Assembly (NCBI GenBank): GCA_012295275.1
Contig: CM022665.1
Span: 21,279,650 to 21,334,149, forward strand
Source of the DNA: Chrysomallon squamiferum
Taxonomy: Eukaryota; Mollusca; Gastropoda; Neomphalida; Peltospiridae
Reading direction: 5' to 3'
DNA length: 54,500 bases
Positions 1-16,551 of this stretch are shown here, piece by piece. The stretch's first letter is position 1. Each line of letters opens with the position of its first letter. The notes under the pieces are model-generated. The model made no database searches. It saw only the letters and a program-made list of their open reading frames with translations, and was not told the DNA's origin. The translations under genes and the position numbers were made by a program.

Positions 1-860
1 TGCTGTATAATTATTTAGTTTACCATCTATTATCCGCATTTCTGAAATACGAAAACCATAGTTTTTAGCAGTCGTTTATATTTGCATAAATATATGTATA
101 TGAACAAAATAACAAGAAAAAAAAATCAAGACCTGGTTTCTATTTGCATGTGTATTTCATATTTGTTTTAATAATTTTTGTTTGTTTTGGAAAATGTGTC
201 TATGAATTAAATTTTTTTTTAAATCTCTCCAAATTACGTTTTCTTTTCTTTTCTTTTTTGCACGTCATGCAGTATTTTTATCATTTATAATCAAAAAAAA
301 TTATGACCAAACAAGAATCTTCTCCCTTCTGCTGTTGACGTCACCAAAACATGCTGTTTACAATTTATCAGACATTCTCGTACCGAAGTATAATTAGATT
401 TATAATTTAACACATCAAGTCAGTTTTAATTTATCAGCACGTTACACAAACGAAAGCAATAAGCGAATCCCCAGGGAAGTATTAAATGGCAAAATAAAAC
501 TCGCTTTATTTGCAAAGATTACTGCACATCTGATGTTGACACTTGGCTGAAAATTGACAAGAAAATCTAGGCTAGAAAATCCAGCGACAGGAAATCCGGA
601 TTCCCGCGAGGATAAAATAATGTGATTGGCCAGGCGAATGCAACTTGCGTGTGTGTGAATAAGAAGTTGCGACGAGAATTTTTACCAGAGGAATCGAGTC
701 ATTTACTGTCCGTGATTAGATTCTTTTTCTTTTTTTTTTTTTTTTTTTTTTTTTTTGAATAAAACATTGTTTATCCAAATGAGTGAATATATTGTTTTTA
801 TTTTATTTTGCTAGAGTAGCATCTGGACGATTTTCTGAATCTATAAAATTACTCGCAGTT
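1..860. other. No gene recognised
   Basis: AT-rich DNA with a T tract at 730-756. The stretch around 480-720 has ordinary composition and no repeat, but no open frame or splice-site pair I can support. Confidence 0.6.
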
Positions 861-1094
861 TAATATGTCTATTAATTAAAATTGTTTAATATGTCTGTAA
901 CTGAAACAATTTAATATGTTGCTAAAATTGCTTGATATGTCTGTAACTGAAATTGTTTAATACATCCACAAATGAAATTGTTTCATATGTTTATAACTGA
1001 AATTGTTCAATATGTCTGTAACTAAAATTGTTCAATATATGTAACTGAAATTGTTTAACACATCCGTAACGGAAATTGTTTAATATGTAACTGA
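860..1094. repeat. ~25-bp minisatellite
   Basis: About nine diverged copies of AATTGTTTAATATGTCTGTA followed by ACTGA, some with CACATCC in place of TATGTC. No gene nearby. Confidence 0.85.
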
Positions 1095-1844
1095 AAAAAA
1101 CAGGCCATGTTTTGTTTTTACGTCTTCGCTTGTCTTTAGGGGTACTAGTGAAAATGAACTGACAAATCAATATTGAATACTATATGATTAAAAATATATC
1201 CTTTTTCTGTACGTTTAAATTTTTGAAACAAAATGAAACAAAATAAAAGTTATTTGTTACTGAAACCAAAGATTTGGTTTCACTGCTGAAGTTACAAGAA
1301 AATATAAATATAAAAACTAACAAAAAATTTAAAACAAACAATAATACAAACATCTGTCTATATCCACCTATATACGCTTATCTATATGTCTATGAATAAA
1401 CACGCGTGCACACACACACACATACACAAACAGTCAGACAAATACATCTACATTTTAATAGACGTTATCTTTCTTTCCATCTATTTCAACAAGATGCTGT
1501 CAGTCGTCAGTTTGTTTAACATTAAATATGACATAAACAAATTAACAGTTTATTCACAGTCAATATTTTCTATCTGCTAATCTGTTTTCAAAGTAAATAA
1601 ATAAATAAATAAAAGACAATTTTTTCTTCACTATTTCATGACGTCATCAGTCGATTACAAATCAGTTCCACTAGTCGTTTGTTTTAGTATCAATCTCTCG
1701 CTACAAACCATAGCAAATTACTTGTCAACGCTTAACCCCGTCACCGCGTACACTTTGTGGCTCGGTGGTTAGAACGGTTGTCTAAAACGTAATCTGATAG
1801 CTGTCTCATTACAGACGTTCTGTAACCTATTTTCGAAAGGTTAG

Positions 1845-2070
1845 AGCATGGACGTAACTAGACTCTTTTTAAAATGAGGTAAAAAAAACCCACTTAATCG
1901 CCGACCGGAACGGGGCAAAAAGTGGATATCGTTTCTGTCGGAATAAAAATTTATGTTTTATATTTTTTAAATAAAATCTTTGTATAAAATAAATAAATAA
2001 ATAATAATTCCTCAAATTCGGTATGAGGCATTTGCCTCATTTGCCTCAGCGTAGCTATGGCCAGTGATAC
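1845..2070. mobile_element. Possible old MITE remnant
   Basis: The left part (catggacgtaactagac) and the inverted right part (cactggccatagctacgc) are loosely related to the CAGTGGCGTAGCTAG-type termini common in animal MITEs. A duplicated ATTTGCCTC motif lies near the right end (2030-2048). No clear target duplication. Confidence 0.3.
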
Positions 2071-2344
2071 AAAACAAATAAATATTTAAGGATACAATCA
2101 TCCTCTAGCCTTGCAGACACTGTATCTATTTATACAAAGAGAAAGACTGGTGAAAATAAGTATGCCTTTATATTTCTGTTGCTTGCCATGTTTGTTTGTT
2201 TGTTTTGTTTTGTTTTGTTTTGTTTTTTTTTTTTTTTTTGTTTTGTTTTGTTTTTGTGGGGTTTCTTATGGGTTTTTTTATGTTGTTTTTATTTTGTTTT
2301 GGATTTTTTTTTTTTTTTTTTTTTTTCAGGGGGTGGTTTTTAGA

Positions 2345-2375
<31 letters not shown>

Positions 2376-2479
2376 TTTAACTAAGTAATAATAATGATGA
2401 TGATGATGATGATGGTGACAGTGATGATAATGATGATGATGACAGTGATGATAATAATAATAATGACTGTAATAAGAAC

Positions 2480-4340
2480 AACAATAATAATACTAGTAAT
2501 AATAATAACAATTAGATAAATCACTCGATCTAATAATTACGCGATATGTTTTCACACCAATATGACAATGATAGACAACATACAGTGTGTTTATTACATA
2601 AATTAATCAATAAACGGGTTGGACATGAACATGTAACCACATCCGACACGCCATCTGACAATCATACGATAAAAAGCGTCACAGACGAAACTGGAAAATT
2701 GCGATAGATTTCTGTTCACTGTAATTGCGATTCTAAGGCGGCCCGGAGTCAGTACACGTTGGGTGAATGTGTTAATACATATTTAATTATCACTGTGCGC
2801 TTGCACTTCGTTTCGCTATAACAAAACAAATAATTATTAACGTTAACCTTAACCTAAGCAAGCACGCGCACTTCAGCGGTTTAGGCCATTAAGCTTAAAT
2901 ATGCTTGGTTAGGGCTGAAAGACGGATATGCACGGTCGCCATTTTGTACACTATTATTGTCGTATATAGATTTTTTATTTATTTATTTTTTTGTGTGTGA
3001 GAAATAAAACGTCAAAATTTCCTATACGCTGTCGTTTTATTTCTTTTGTAGCTGTTTTTAATTGTATTTTATTGATTGATTTATTGTTATTATTAATATT
3101 ATTATTATATTTTTTATGTATTTATTTGTTCTTGTTCTGTTTCTGTTTTTGTTTCTTCCTCTTTTCTTTTTTCTTTCCTTCTTTTTCTGCTTTGGTACCC
3201 ACCCCCCTTTCCTTTTTGTTTTTATTAATTTTATTAAATTATCAGTTCTAAAAATGAAGATGATTTTTTTTTTTTCATTTTAATCACACATCAAAATATT
3301 TTAATATGCGGCATTTCCTAATCAAATCTTACAACTGAAATCACAGAAATACAAAGCATTTTAAAGGCTTTTCGGATCAATCGAATTTTTCAAATAAAAA
3401 CTTTCTGAAGGACGTTTTTCAGATACTATAGAAATGTTCTGAGGGAGAGAGATGCTATTTTTAAATTTTTATGTTATCTGAACTTATATGTAATACAGAT
3501 ATATAGTTACAACGTAAATATAATGTCTAGCTCTACTAAAACAGCTTGGAAACGAGTCCCCTTAGCATCATTTGATATCCCTAAACCTCTCTTACGTAAA
3601 TATATTTGGTAAGTAGTACTGTATCTATCCGTTTGCTAATCTGGTTCTGACTTACATATCTACACCGAGAAGTAATACTAACTGATAATTCACATGCCAC
3701 TAATACATGCACAGTTTATATGTCTCTGATACATACAATAAAATCGTTGAAAAATCTTAGTCAAGAATAGGTTTGGATGAAAGATACTAAACGTCTGGCT
3801 AACCCTTAAATACGCGCGTCTCTGTAATGAATGAATAATTGTTTAACATCTCAGTATATATTAAAACCAGTAGCAGTTAGATGAAATATGGTTTCAAAAC
3901 ACGATAATAAACGAGAAAGAAAATCTTCTTTTACTGTTCCATGGTTTACTTCTACAAGTCAGTGGCTAAAGAAAATTTTTGAGAAAGCATACGCTTTGAT
4001 ACGCTAGCCGTGGAACTTTAGTTGGAACGGGCTATGGTGTTTCCTTTCTCGTGAATACTTATCCATTAATTTTTAGAATATTTAACACCGTTAACTGATG
4101 ACATTGTGTGAAGTGTATCACGTGACTGTATTCACGTAATTCATGAATATTAATTAGGAAAAGTGTTTTTGATCGGTTTTGTATTGATTTTTATAACAAG
4201 ACGTGTGTTTTAATAATGGATTAATTTAATGGCAAATCTCTGACAGACATTAGTTAAGTAAATACTGTGTGTTTGTATGTGTCTTACGTTTCCTGTCATA
4301 TTGATACACACACAAGGAGAGTCATAGATGACAAAATAAA
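2480..4340. other. No gene recognised
   Basis: Unique-looking DNA with ATT runs, T-rich tracts (around 3060-3180) and no coding signal. 2640-2940 is the least repetitive part. Confidence 0.6.
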
Positions 4341-4342
4341 AC

Positions 4343-4522
4343 AATATATAATATAATATAATATAATATAATATAATATAATATAATGAAATACTGTCCA
4401 AAAGAGTATAATGCAATACAATAAAATGCAGTATAATATAATGTGATATAATGTAATATAATATAATATAATATAATATAATATAATATAATATAATATA
4501 ATATAATATAATATAATATATA
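4343..4522. repeat. (AATAT)n pentanucleotide microsatellite
   Basis: Two blocks (4343-4388 and ~4436-4522) of near-perfect TATAA/AATAT repeats separated by a diverged stretch. The I/L/Y-rich minus-strand frames here are artefacts of the repeat. Confidence 0.95.
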
Positions 4523-4608
4523 ATGCAATATAGCAATATAATATAAAATAACACAATATTCGAATTATATGGTAAATAAATTAAAAACAAAAATGATCTG
4601 TTTGCTTC

Positions 4609-4746
4609 TGTATCTAGCCATCTATCTCTCTCTGTCCGTCTGTCCATCTATCTATGTATCTATCTATTTATCTGTCTGTCTATCTATCTATCTATCTATC
4701 TATATCTATCTGTCTATCTGTCTCTCTGTCTATCTATCTATTATTT
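4609..4746. repeat. (TCTA/TCTG)n tetranucleotide microsatellite
   Basis: Mixed TATC and TGTC repeats; similar tracts occur at 7975-8055 and, as GATA, at 6152-6181 and 25985-26190. Confidence 0.95.
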
Positions 4747-5072
4747 ATATATTTACATAACGTTTAAAAACACACAAAAATCGAACACAAGAAATTCATT
4801 TATAATCCCAGATAGTCCTGTATGCAACACAGAATGACAGTAAATATAAAAAAATTCATAAATCTGCCAGAAAGAAATCAAAATATGTCATAACAGACAA
4901 TATGACCGACGTGTTTGAAAACCGTTATTTAGCAAGTATTGCTTTACACGGAAGAAGACGGAAGAAGACAAAGTAATAAATCAGATTTTGCCTGATGAAA
5001 TAATAGGATTAGTTGATAAAATTATCAGAACATCTATCATGTCTGTCGAGAAGGAGCCAGAATCAGAAGGAC

Positions 5073-5075
<3 letters not shown>

Positions 5076-5150
<75 letters not shown>
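5076..5150. repeat. (AG)n microsatellite
   Basis: Uninterrupted dinucleotide run of about 75 bases. Confidence 0.98.
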
Positions 5151-5155
<5 letters not shown>

Positions 5156-5494
5156 TAAAGAAACTGAGACAGAGAGACAGAAAGAGACAGAACAAAGATA
5201 CAGAGACAGATATAAAGAGAGAGGGGATACAAAACAAAAACGAAGATACAAATGAGAGATAATAAAGAGAAAAATCTGTGATACTTGTGTCATTGTTCGG
5301 TATTCGACACTGTATCTGAAATGACGACTAACTTTCATCAACAATGTTAAAAATACGACACAGAATCTAGAAGAGTCGGTTTAATTAAACACGCTAAAAA
5401 TGTCATATTACTCTCTTGAAGAAGACTTTGATTTAACAGTGCAGAAAATCTAAAAGTAGCCTGATTAATTAAAAATTCAACACAGTGTCTGGAG

Positions 5495-5879
5495 CAGAGG
5501 TAGGCAAACGTTTTGTCCATCAACCTCTTCGTGAAATCTTTTATTTCTCATCAACCACCAAGCATATAAATAAATAAATAAATAAATAAATAAGAGCAGA
5601 ATTAAAAAAAAAAAATTTAAAGGTAAATGAACTTTGATAATTTAAGAAAAAAAAATATATTTAAAAAAAAAAGAAAAGAAGAAGAATACAGAGATCATAT
5701 TAATTGTAAGTTTCTTACACCGTACAACCACAGCCACGAGTGAGTGGAAAATTAACGTCCTTAATCGGAGCAACCGGTGGGGAGGGGGGGCGTGTATGTA
5801 CCACATCCATGTTCGACCCAGGTTTTTATTGACCCCTAGATATTTATCGAGCCTCAGAGGACGATATTGATGACCCCTG
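5495..5879. mobile_element. hAT-type non-autonomous element (MITE), 385 bp
   Basis: The left end CAGAGGTAGGCAAACG and the right end, read inverted as CAGGGGTCATCAAT, are typical of hAT termini (CAGNGG…). Flanking 8-mers are gtctggag (5487-5494) and gtctacgg (5880-5887), matching at 6 of 8, consistent with an aged hAT target-site duplication. No transposase ORF. The element interrupts a diverged tandem repeat (5290-5494 and 5880-5925). Confidence 0.7.
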
Positions 5880-6633
5880 GTCTACGGTTTAATTAACACT
5901 GGGTCTGCTAGTAGTATTAGTCACTAGAGTAATTCTTCTTCTTCTTCTTCCTCGCTTTTCCGCACTAGATGGGGTTATTTACACGAATTCTTGACCTCCA
6001 TAATTTTATTAACAATTAGATTAATACTGATAAAAGAAAGCTAGCAGATCCTAATATAACCTGGAAACCAAGCTGTGATATTCTGTGAACCAAACTGGTT
6101 CGCTTAACAATCTGACAAACGAAAGTATGTAAATATACATTTACCTATGCAGATAGATAGATAGATGGATAGATAGATAGATACTATTCGACAAAGCAGT
6201 CAGTTTAATTAGTAATGCGAAAATTTTTACGTCGTCTGGAGATAAATTTGTGGCGTCTTAGATGACTGCAGAAGCAATCTCTTGAGACAGTGATTAACGT
6301 TAATGAAGAAATGTCGCCGCTGACGGTGCAGGGTGTCCACGCGGTCTCTAACGTCGTAATAAACGTCTGATTGTTTGCATAGCACTGTACTTTTATTTTT
6401 CTTTGTCATATGTATAAGTAATTGTTCACGATAACACACCGCATGCATATATACATGATAAATTGACACACAGAGAACGACACAAGCACAAAAACATATA
6501 AATATTTATATATACATTCATATACTCACATGCATACAAACAGACAGACAGACAGAAAGACAAAAACAGACCCAAAAATTACTTATTACGATGTCAGACT
6601 TCTGAAAATATTTATTTATTTATTTATTCATTT

Positions 6634-6680
<47 letters not shown>

Positions 6681-8006
6681 CAGAATTAATCTCAGTAAAT
6701 TAATTTTCAACTTTTTTATAACACTCTAAACATTTTATATAATTTATATTGATTAATCTAACATATGTTAGGAAAATAGACAAACAAACACAAACAAATA
6801 AACAAATAAAAAGAGTTATTTTCGATCCTTAGTTGCTTTCTATTAGAGTTTCTTGTTTTTTATACTTTTATTTTATTCATTCATTCATTCATTTACTTTC
6901 TTACTCACACATTTATTTAGTTACTTGTTACTGGCTTATTTATTATTTTATTATTAATTTAATTTTTTTTTTTTTTTCATCGGTTTTTAATTTCAGCTGT
7001 CATATACTACTTTACTGTTTTATTTATTAATCAACGTTTTTTTTTCTTCTTCTTCTGATAGCTAGAGTGAAATTACACCTTTTTTTCAGCTCATATATTA
7101 TTCCGACTTAACTGTCAGTACCAGTTAATCAGGACCCTGAAGACAATCAGATGGCGTAAATATAAAACCTTAACAACAATGTTTATTATCCAAATTGTCA
7201 TAGAAACGTAAAACTCAAAACAATTATTATCTCGCTAGAAAGACACACAGAAACATTCATACGGCGAGACAAACAAACATAAGTACAGACAGACAGCGAT
7301 ATTGGTTATTTTGTAACAATAATATCGTGAGAAAGACATTTTTAGCTAAAACTCCATGGCCCACTCACAGCAAGGCATCTTTTTTTATAACGAGGACGTA
7401 GATGTGCTAGGTTCTGAACGGGATTTCGCCTAACAAATGTCATCGACGTGCATCGATTCCACAGGACCCAGTCTATCACTTTCCTATACATACTTCTTTT
7501 ACAGTCACTTCAATAAAACATAATCACCGGAACCAAACAGTGAAAACATTAACAGCTGAAAATCTTAATACTCACTGCGTAAAGCCTTTTGTATCTGTTG
7601 ATTACATGTATGAATTATGCATTGATTAATCTACATCGCTGCGAGCCGATCTATACAAGTATCATAATCACCTTTTTCCTGTATCAACTGCAGGTGAAAA
7701 GATACGTTTACATCACACCTGTAATTAAACTGAAAGGTGATATGTGTATTGATTTTACACGTGTGCTCAGCGATAAAAAAAAAGGTTAATTTGTTTTTGC
7801 TTTGTTTTGGTCGCTGTACAAACGTTCCTGATTTTGATTAGTATTTGAGAATGACGTACAATATATATGTACGTAAAACTGAATTTAAGGTTGTTGTGCT
7901 CACACAGTTGTAGACTGTTTGTATATATTAATCTCTCGCCTTTGTTTTCCGCCTCTGCTATCTGTTTCTCTGTTTCTCTCTGTCTGTCTGTCTGTCTGCC
8001 TATCTG

Positions 8007-8055
<49 letters not shown>

Positions 8056-8570
8056 GTATCTCCTGTCTTGAAACTGAATTTATATTATTATCATCAGAAG
8101 AAAAATCCAATTATGTTCGCCATTTATTTATTTATTTTTAACCTTATAGAAAAACAAATAAAAAAGTAGACAAAGTCAATAATTTCTGATAAAAACTGAA
8201 AGTCGTAAATAAAAATTATAAAAACATCTTTCATGCAGAGAATAGGAAATCCTTTTTTGTTTTCTCTTTCTGAGAAAATCAAATGATACAAAGAAGAAGT
8301 GTGCTATCGAGGCTTTAGCGAAAACTGACAAACAGTTACTTAAACAAAAACAATGATATTACAGTTCTTGTTAAATAGACCAGAGGACTTAAACGAAGAG
8401 AAAATGTGTAATTATGTATTTATTATGGACTGTAATTACTTGAGGCAACACGGCGAATTAGTTATCTCTGAAACTGAACAGGCTTCGTAGATTCTGTTCA
8501 CCTTACTTTACAACGTATATGAAGCAATTCAACTGTATATTGTAAAATAAATAAATAAATAAATAATAAT
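5880..8570. other. No gene recognised; simple repeats
   Basis: Contains a 42-base T tract (6635-6676), GATA/TCTA runs and an open minus-strand frame at 6227-6469 whose middle (6240-6370) is CpG-richer than its surroundings but has no family resemblance I can name. Confidence 0.55.
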
Positions 8571-8573
8571 AAA

Positions 8574-9010
8574 TGTTAACACACACACACACATACACAC
8601 ATACTCCTATACAGATACAGATACAACACACTGATAAATGCATTTTGCTCAACCATATAATTTTATATATAAACACTTGTACATGCATGCATATACAGAT
8701 AAAAACGTATTTATACATACATACATACAAACATATATACATACACACACATATACACATTCACGCATATATAAATATATGCACAAATACATGTATACAC
8801 ATATACATGCATTCACACACACACACATATATATAAGCATACACACATAGTTACATACAGTATACAAATAAACACATATCCATACACACATAAATATATA
8901 CATACAAACATGCACAGAAATATATTTACACATAAAGACACATATATTATTATATGAATATACACATATATGTATCTACATTCACAAACATATACAAAGA
9001 TACGCATAAC
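8574..9010. repeat. Cryptic (CA/TA)-rich simple-sequence block
   Basis: Irregular mixture of ACACAC, ATACAT and ATAC. It gives Tyr/His/Thr- or Cys/Val-rich shadow frames on both strands. A similar block lies at ~12420-12590 and its inverted-repeat partner. Confidence 0.9.
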
Positions 9011-9353
9011 TATACAAGTAAAACATGTATAAATAGTAATGAAGATAAACAAAAAAAATAAAAAAATTTGAACACATCCTACATCTACAGAGAAAATTAC
9101 TCTCAAGTAAGCCTATTTATTTTCCATCACACACACGAAAAATCACACAGCAGAAAGTGTTGCCAAGGTGACACAGTCGGATAACACCAATAAAACGGCA
9201 ATATTGAAATCACAAAGACATTCCCGAGAGATGCCTGCAGTTCGATGACTCCCCCCCCCGTAACTCTGAAACAACCTCCCCCTGAATTCCAGGAGCAGAT
9301 ACGTGGTTACAGAAGAAAGTAGTGCAAACATGAAATGAGTTTAAACATTGGTG

Positions 9354-9400
<47 letters not shown>

Positions 9401-10004
9401 AATAAATAAATAAACTATGCCTCGGGTGTCCTACTTCGAGTTGTTTGGTTTAAGTGACGCATTACTTATGTAAAGGTGGGAATTGTAGACAGCAGACGAC
9501 AATACGAATGTCAGTGATGTAGAAAACTGACCAGATACTGTTTTTATTATTTAATAAATCATTCTTAGAGGGCTCTAGAGACCAGCGCAGTAATGAGGTT
9601 CACAGAAATATGTGTCTTTAACTAAAAGAATTTTAATTTTTATAAATTTTTATTTCAATTTAAAAATTTTGAAAAAAGAATAAGAAAAAAAATAAGATCT
9701 TTAAAAAGTAAGAAAAGGTGTAGTTAGTTGCTGATTGGAGATTAAATTACAGGAAATTTTCTTTTTACTTTCTTATTTTATTATATTTTATTTTATTTCA
9801 TTTCATTTGTTTGTTCAATATTATTTCATTTTCAAAAGCCAACATCAGCATTTTAGATGAATGTTAATCTTTACTGTACTAGTGAAAACTTTGAGTTATT
9901 TTATTTCTTGGATTATGATTTATACGAAGAGTTGATATTATTTTTAACAATTACAAAATTAATTTTCTGTGGCTCAAAGGACTACATTTTGTAAATTCGT
10001 AAAA

Positions 10005-10006
<2 letters not shown>

Positions 10007-10067
<61 letters not shown>
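10007..10067. repeat. (CT)n microsatellite
   Basis: About 60 bases of pure TC. Confidence 0.98.
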
Positions 10068-10069
<2 letters not shown>

Positions 10070-10290
10070 AAAATCAGTTTTCTTCTTTTGTTCGTACTAC
10101 TGGTATTGTCAACATTACAGTTAATACTGCTAATACATATTATTGAAAACCTTCTGAGTGATTTTATTCCAAGTCACTGTTCCCGATGACAGCATAGAAC
10201 TAATCAAACATTCGATCAGTAAGAAATTTGTGTTATTCGGTCACCGATTTCTTCTAGTGAACAAAAGTACAGTAATTATACACAACGATG

Positions 10291-10321
<31 letters not shown>

Positions 10322-10363
10322 CAAGATCTTAGGAATATGAAAAACTTCTTATACCCTGCTTTT

Positions 10364-10630
10364 CAGTGGCGTGCAGAAGGAGTGGGGGGGGCGAAGGTGC
10401 TGTGGCCCCGGGCATCCAAATGGGGGCGGGCATCCACTGAGAGAGAATAACAATAAATTTGGATGGTTTAAATCGAATAAAGTGTTTATTTTATGTTTCA
10501 TCTGTGTTTACATATTCAAAATATATTCCTTTCTCGTAATATTTCTAAGTACTAGGCCTTATACTCGAGTCTGTGGGGCATACACTCAAGGAGTTGGCCC
10601 CGGGCATCACCACACCTCAGCACGCCACTG
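10364..10630. mobile_element. hAT-type MITE with exact 8-bp target duplication, 267 bp
   Basis: The terminal inverted repeats begin CAGTGGCGTGC on the left, and the right end read on the minus strand begins CAGTGGCGTGC as well. The 8 bases ctgctttt occur immediately before (10356-10363) and after (10631-10638) the element, an exact target-site duplication of hAT length. Subterminal GGCCCCGGGCATC motifs occur in direct orientation near both ends. Non-coding; the open frame across it is incidental. Confidence 0.88.
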
Positions 10631-11391
10631 CTGCTTTTGACGAATTATACGCTTCGGTAGAGTGACAAGTATCAATAGTTGAAGTAATATTAGAAATAAA
10701 CAAACAAGTAAAATGAAATGAAATAAAATAAAATAAAATAAATACATTAAGGAAGTAAATAACTATTCAAGAACTACTGAGAGAGACAAAGACGAGACAA
10801 ACATCACTATGTTTAAATAACTAAATAAATAAATAAATAAACAAATAAATATAATTAATTAATCATTAATAATAATAATGATGATTATCTTGATTATCTT
10901 GATGATTATTATTATAAATCAGCTGATCATAATAACATTATGGATTTATTTTTAACATCTTTGTCAACTACATAAGCACTACCAATGGAGGTACCATATA
11001 ATCACGTTCATATCCGCCATTTTCAAAGGTCAGTAACCGAAACCTGTATGACATTTTGTCAAATCACCGCGTTTCGAAATGTTTCAGGTGTAGTCAGTCT
11101 GTAATTATCTGCACAGACTTTAAATATTTCATTTCCTGGCAGGATTCTTGTTTCCAGCAGAGATATATTATTACAGAATTGTCACTGCTTTATTGGATGG
11201 TTTTGTTAATTTCGTGAGAAACAGAACATTTGCAGCAACACGGTAAATAATGATTAAACGTGTAACGGCAGCCTGTCGTACAAAATATATAATCTGCTAC
11301 AGGTCAGTTTCTCGGTTTCTGAATTAGTTTTAAAAGACTGTTTTTCTTTTATTTATTTCCAGTTCTAGACATTGATTCTAAATGGTTATAT

Positions 11392-14300
<2,909 letters not shown>

Positions 14301-14711
14301 TTTATTTTACTTTTTATTTTTATATATATACTTTTTTTTTTTAGGTCCAGTACACACTCTTTCTCTCTCTGTTTATTTATCTATCATTATCTCTCTTTAT
14401 CTATATCTCTTTCATTCTCTACATAGTATGTCAATACATTATATATATATATATATATGTAATATTAAAAAAAAATAATAATAATAAATAAATAAAAGAA
14501 TGGGACCTATAATTTCAGAGGTTTAACCATGTAGTAGTGTATGAAATTGAGGATTCTTATAATTATCTAGAGAATTCTGAGAAACAGTAAGTTTTCTTAC
14601 AGATTCAAAGATCACCTCAGTTCTTTAATATGATGAACCAACTAGAAACTTCTGTGAATCATACGTTTAAAAAAGAAAATAGCTAAAAGAAAACTCTGAC
14701 TGCAGACTCAC

Positions 14712-15547
14712 CTGTTGCACAACGTAAATATCTCGAACAAAAAAAGTCTCCTTCATTAAACTTCCCTCACCCAGAATGTCTTTGACAATGACGGCGCCGA
14801 TGACGTCGTGTCGTGAAAACCTGTCAAAGTCGTAGAGGTTAAACTGGAGAGTTCTGCTGGCGAGGTGTTCATACTGGACACTAAACACAAACAATTCGTT
14901 GAATTCCGGATTCAGAGTCTTCCGGTGAACTTTCGTCTGGTGTTTAGTTTTCCGATCCGGAAGTAGATAGACCTTCACGTAAGGATCGGAAGTTCCCGAG
15001 AAATCCTTCGCCGGAAGATCCTCCGCGCGGTTTATCAACACGTGCAGACTGGTTTCTTCCTGGACGTATTTAAGACTGAAGAATAATTTGCCACAGGGAA
15101 CGTGTTCAGATCTCAGACTGTCCACTGACGCTTGTTTGTATAGTTCTGGTTTTATAGAGCCGAGTTCGGGCTGCTCTTTGTGTTTGAAGCTGTTGATGGA
15201 GAACTCTATGTTGGACAGATCGAGTCTGTGAGACAGCATACGCTGGAACGTCTGGTGACGCTGAGGGACACTGGGAAGAGTCCACTGGCGGGAACTGATC
15301 TGGAATATTCCACGACGGACTGGACTGCTGGTTTCTTTTTTCACTTCTTCGGCCAGTTCGGGCGTGCTTTGACTGATGGGGATGCCGCGGTCCATCATGT
15401 GCTCCTGTGGAAATGTCACGTTGTTGCTGTCGTCGAACAGCACGCGTTTCTTCTTCCTGCAGATGAACCAGGAAGCTGCCAGCACGAGAACCAGGAACAG
15501 TGAGGCAACACCAGCAACTGAACCAACAACAACAGGGTTTACTGGAT
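14712..15547 (-). CDS. Synaptotagmin exon 2: transmembrane segment, linker and C2A domain
   Basis: This 836-nt exon is bounded by a ctcttcag acceptor (AG at 15548-15549) and a CAG|GTGAGT donor (14706-14711). It opens with two codon-completing bases. A Val/Ala/Leu-rich TM helix (…[17 protein letters not shown]) is followed by RKKKR. The C2A domain starts near GKLFFSLKY. Its calcium ligands are all present: D in PAKDFSG, D in TSDPYV, and three D in [10 protein letters not shown] (about residues 188, 194, 246, 248 and 254 of the joined protein). Calcium and phospholipid binding is therefore predicted. The exon has more GC and CpG than its surroundings. It sits in the spacer of a large inverted repeat and is preceded, on its own strand, by several tandem copies of its acceptor region. 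Confidence 0.95.
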
Positions 15548-16452
15548 CTGAAGAGAGAAAACATATTCACCTTCAAATATCTTCTTAAACAACAATGATC
15601 AACGACAACAGCATCAGCTACAACAACAACAGCATCAACAACAGGGATTACTGGATCTGAATAGAGAAACAAAAAATATACACCTTCAGATATCTTCTTA
15701 AACAACAAGAACTACATCACAATAAAACAACAACAACAACAACACACCAACAGATCAATAGTGACTATGATGATGACAAAAATAAAAAAATAAAACACTC
15801 CAAAAAAAAATATAAAAAAAACAAGAAAAAAAAATAACAAAAGATGGATCCGAGTAAAGAAAGAACAATATACATCTTCAAATAATTTCTTAAATAACAA
15901 CAATCACAATACAACAACAACGCATGATCGAATCAAGAGCACTAACAACGACGATGATGATAACAGAAAAATACTGGACCTGAAAAGAGAGACAATAATA
16001 AACACTTCAATGAACTTCTTAAATTACAACAACAACAACAATAATAATACACCAATAAATCTACAGTGACAAAATTACATTGATAACGATAAAAAAAATA
16101 TTGGATCTGAATAGAGAAACAACAATATACACCTTCAAATATTTTCTTAAACAACAGCAACAATAAAATAACAATAACAGTAATAATAATAACTACAACA
16201 ACAGCAACAATAATTATAATGATAATAATAACAACACAACAACGACAACAACAACATCAACACAGCAACAAATCAACAGCGACAACGATGACGACTACAG
16301 TGACGACAGAAGATTATGAACTAGTATTACATCCCAGTTCTCGAGTACTGAGTAAAAGCAGTTTTGGATTCACGGAGATTTTCAAATAACGAGTTAATGA
16401 GATGTGTTTTTCAATCTCGTCTCGTACTTTCACAATTATCTTTTCATTCTTG

Positions 16453-16551
<99 letters not shown>

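Larger units (their letters stand above)
9010..11390. other. No gene recognised apart from the MITE
   Basis: Contains a 40-base A tract (~9358-9399), a CT run, AAATA repeats and the hAT MITE at 10364. The open frame at 9143-9331 (minus) is not recognisable. Confidence 0.55.

Noticed and set aside
1755-1800. tRNA-like A box (GGCTCGGTGGTTAGAACG)
   Set aside because: No matching B box or cloverleaf found downstream; possibly a SINE relic but unsupported.
4210-4647. 145-codon open frame rich in I, L and Y
   Set aside because: It is a translation of the AATAT and TCTA microsatellites, with no conserved composition outside the repeat.
15180-15588. Plus-strand frames over the synaptotagmin exon
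   Set aside because: Antisense shadows of the C2A exon; no family features.
15106-15708. 200-codon frame overlapping the synaptotagmin exon
   Set aside because: Shadow in the wrong frame. The other frame gives a clear TM helix and C2A domain.
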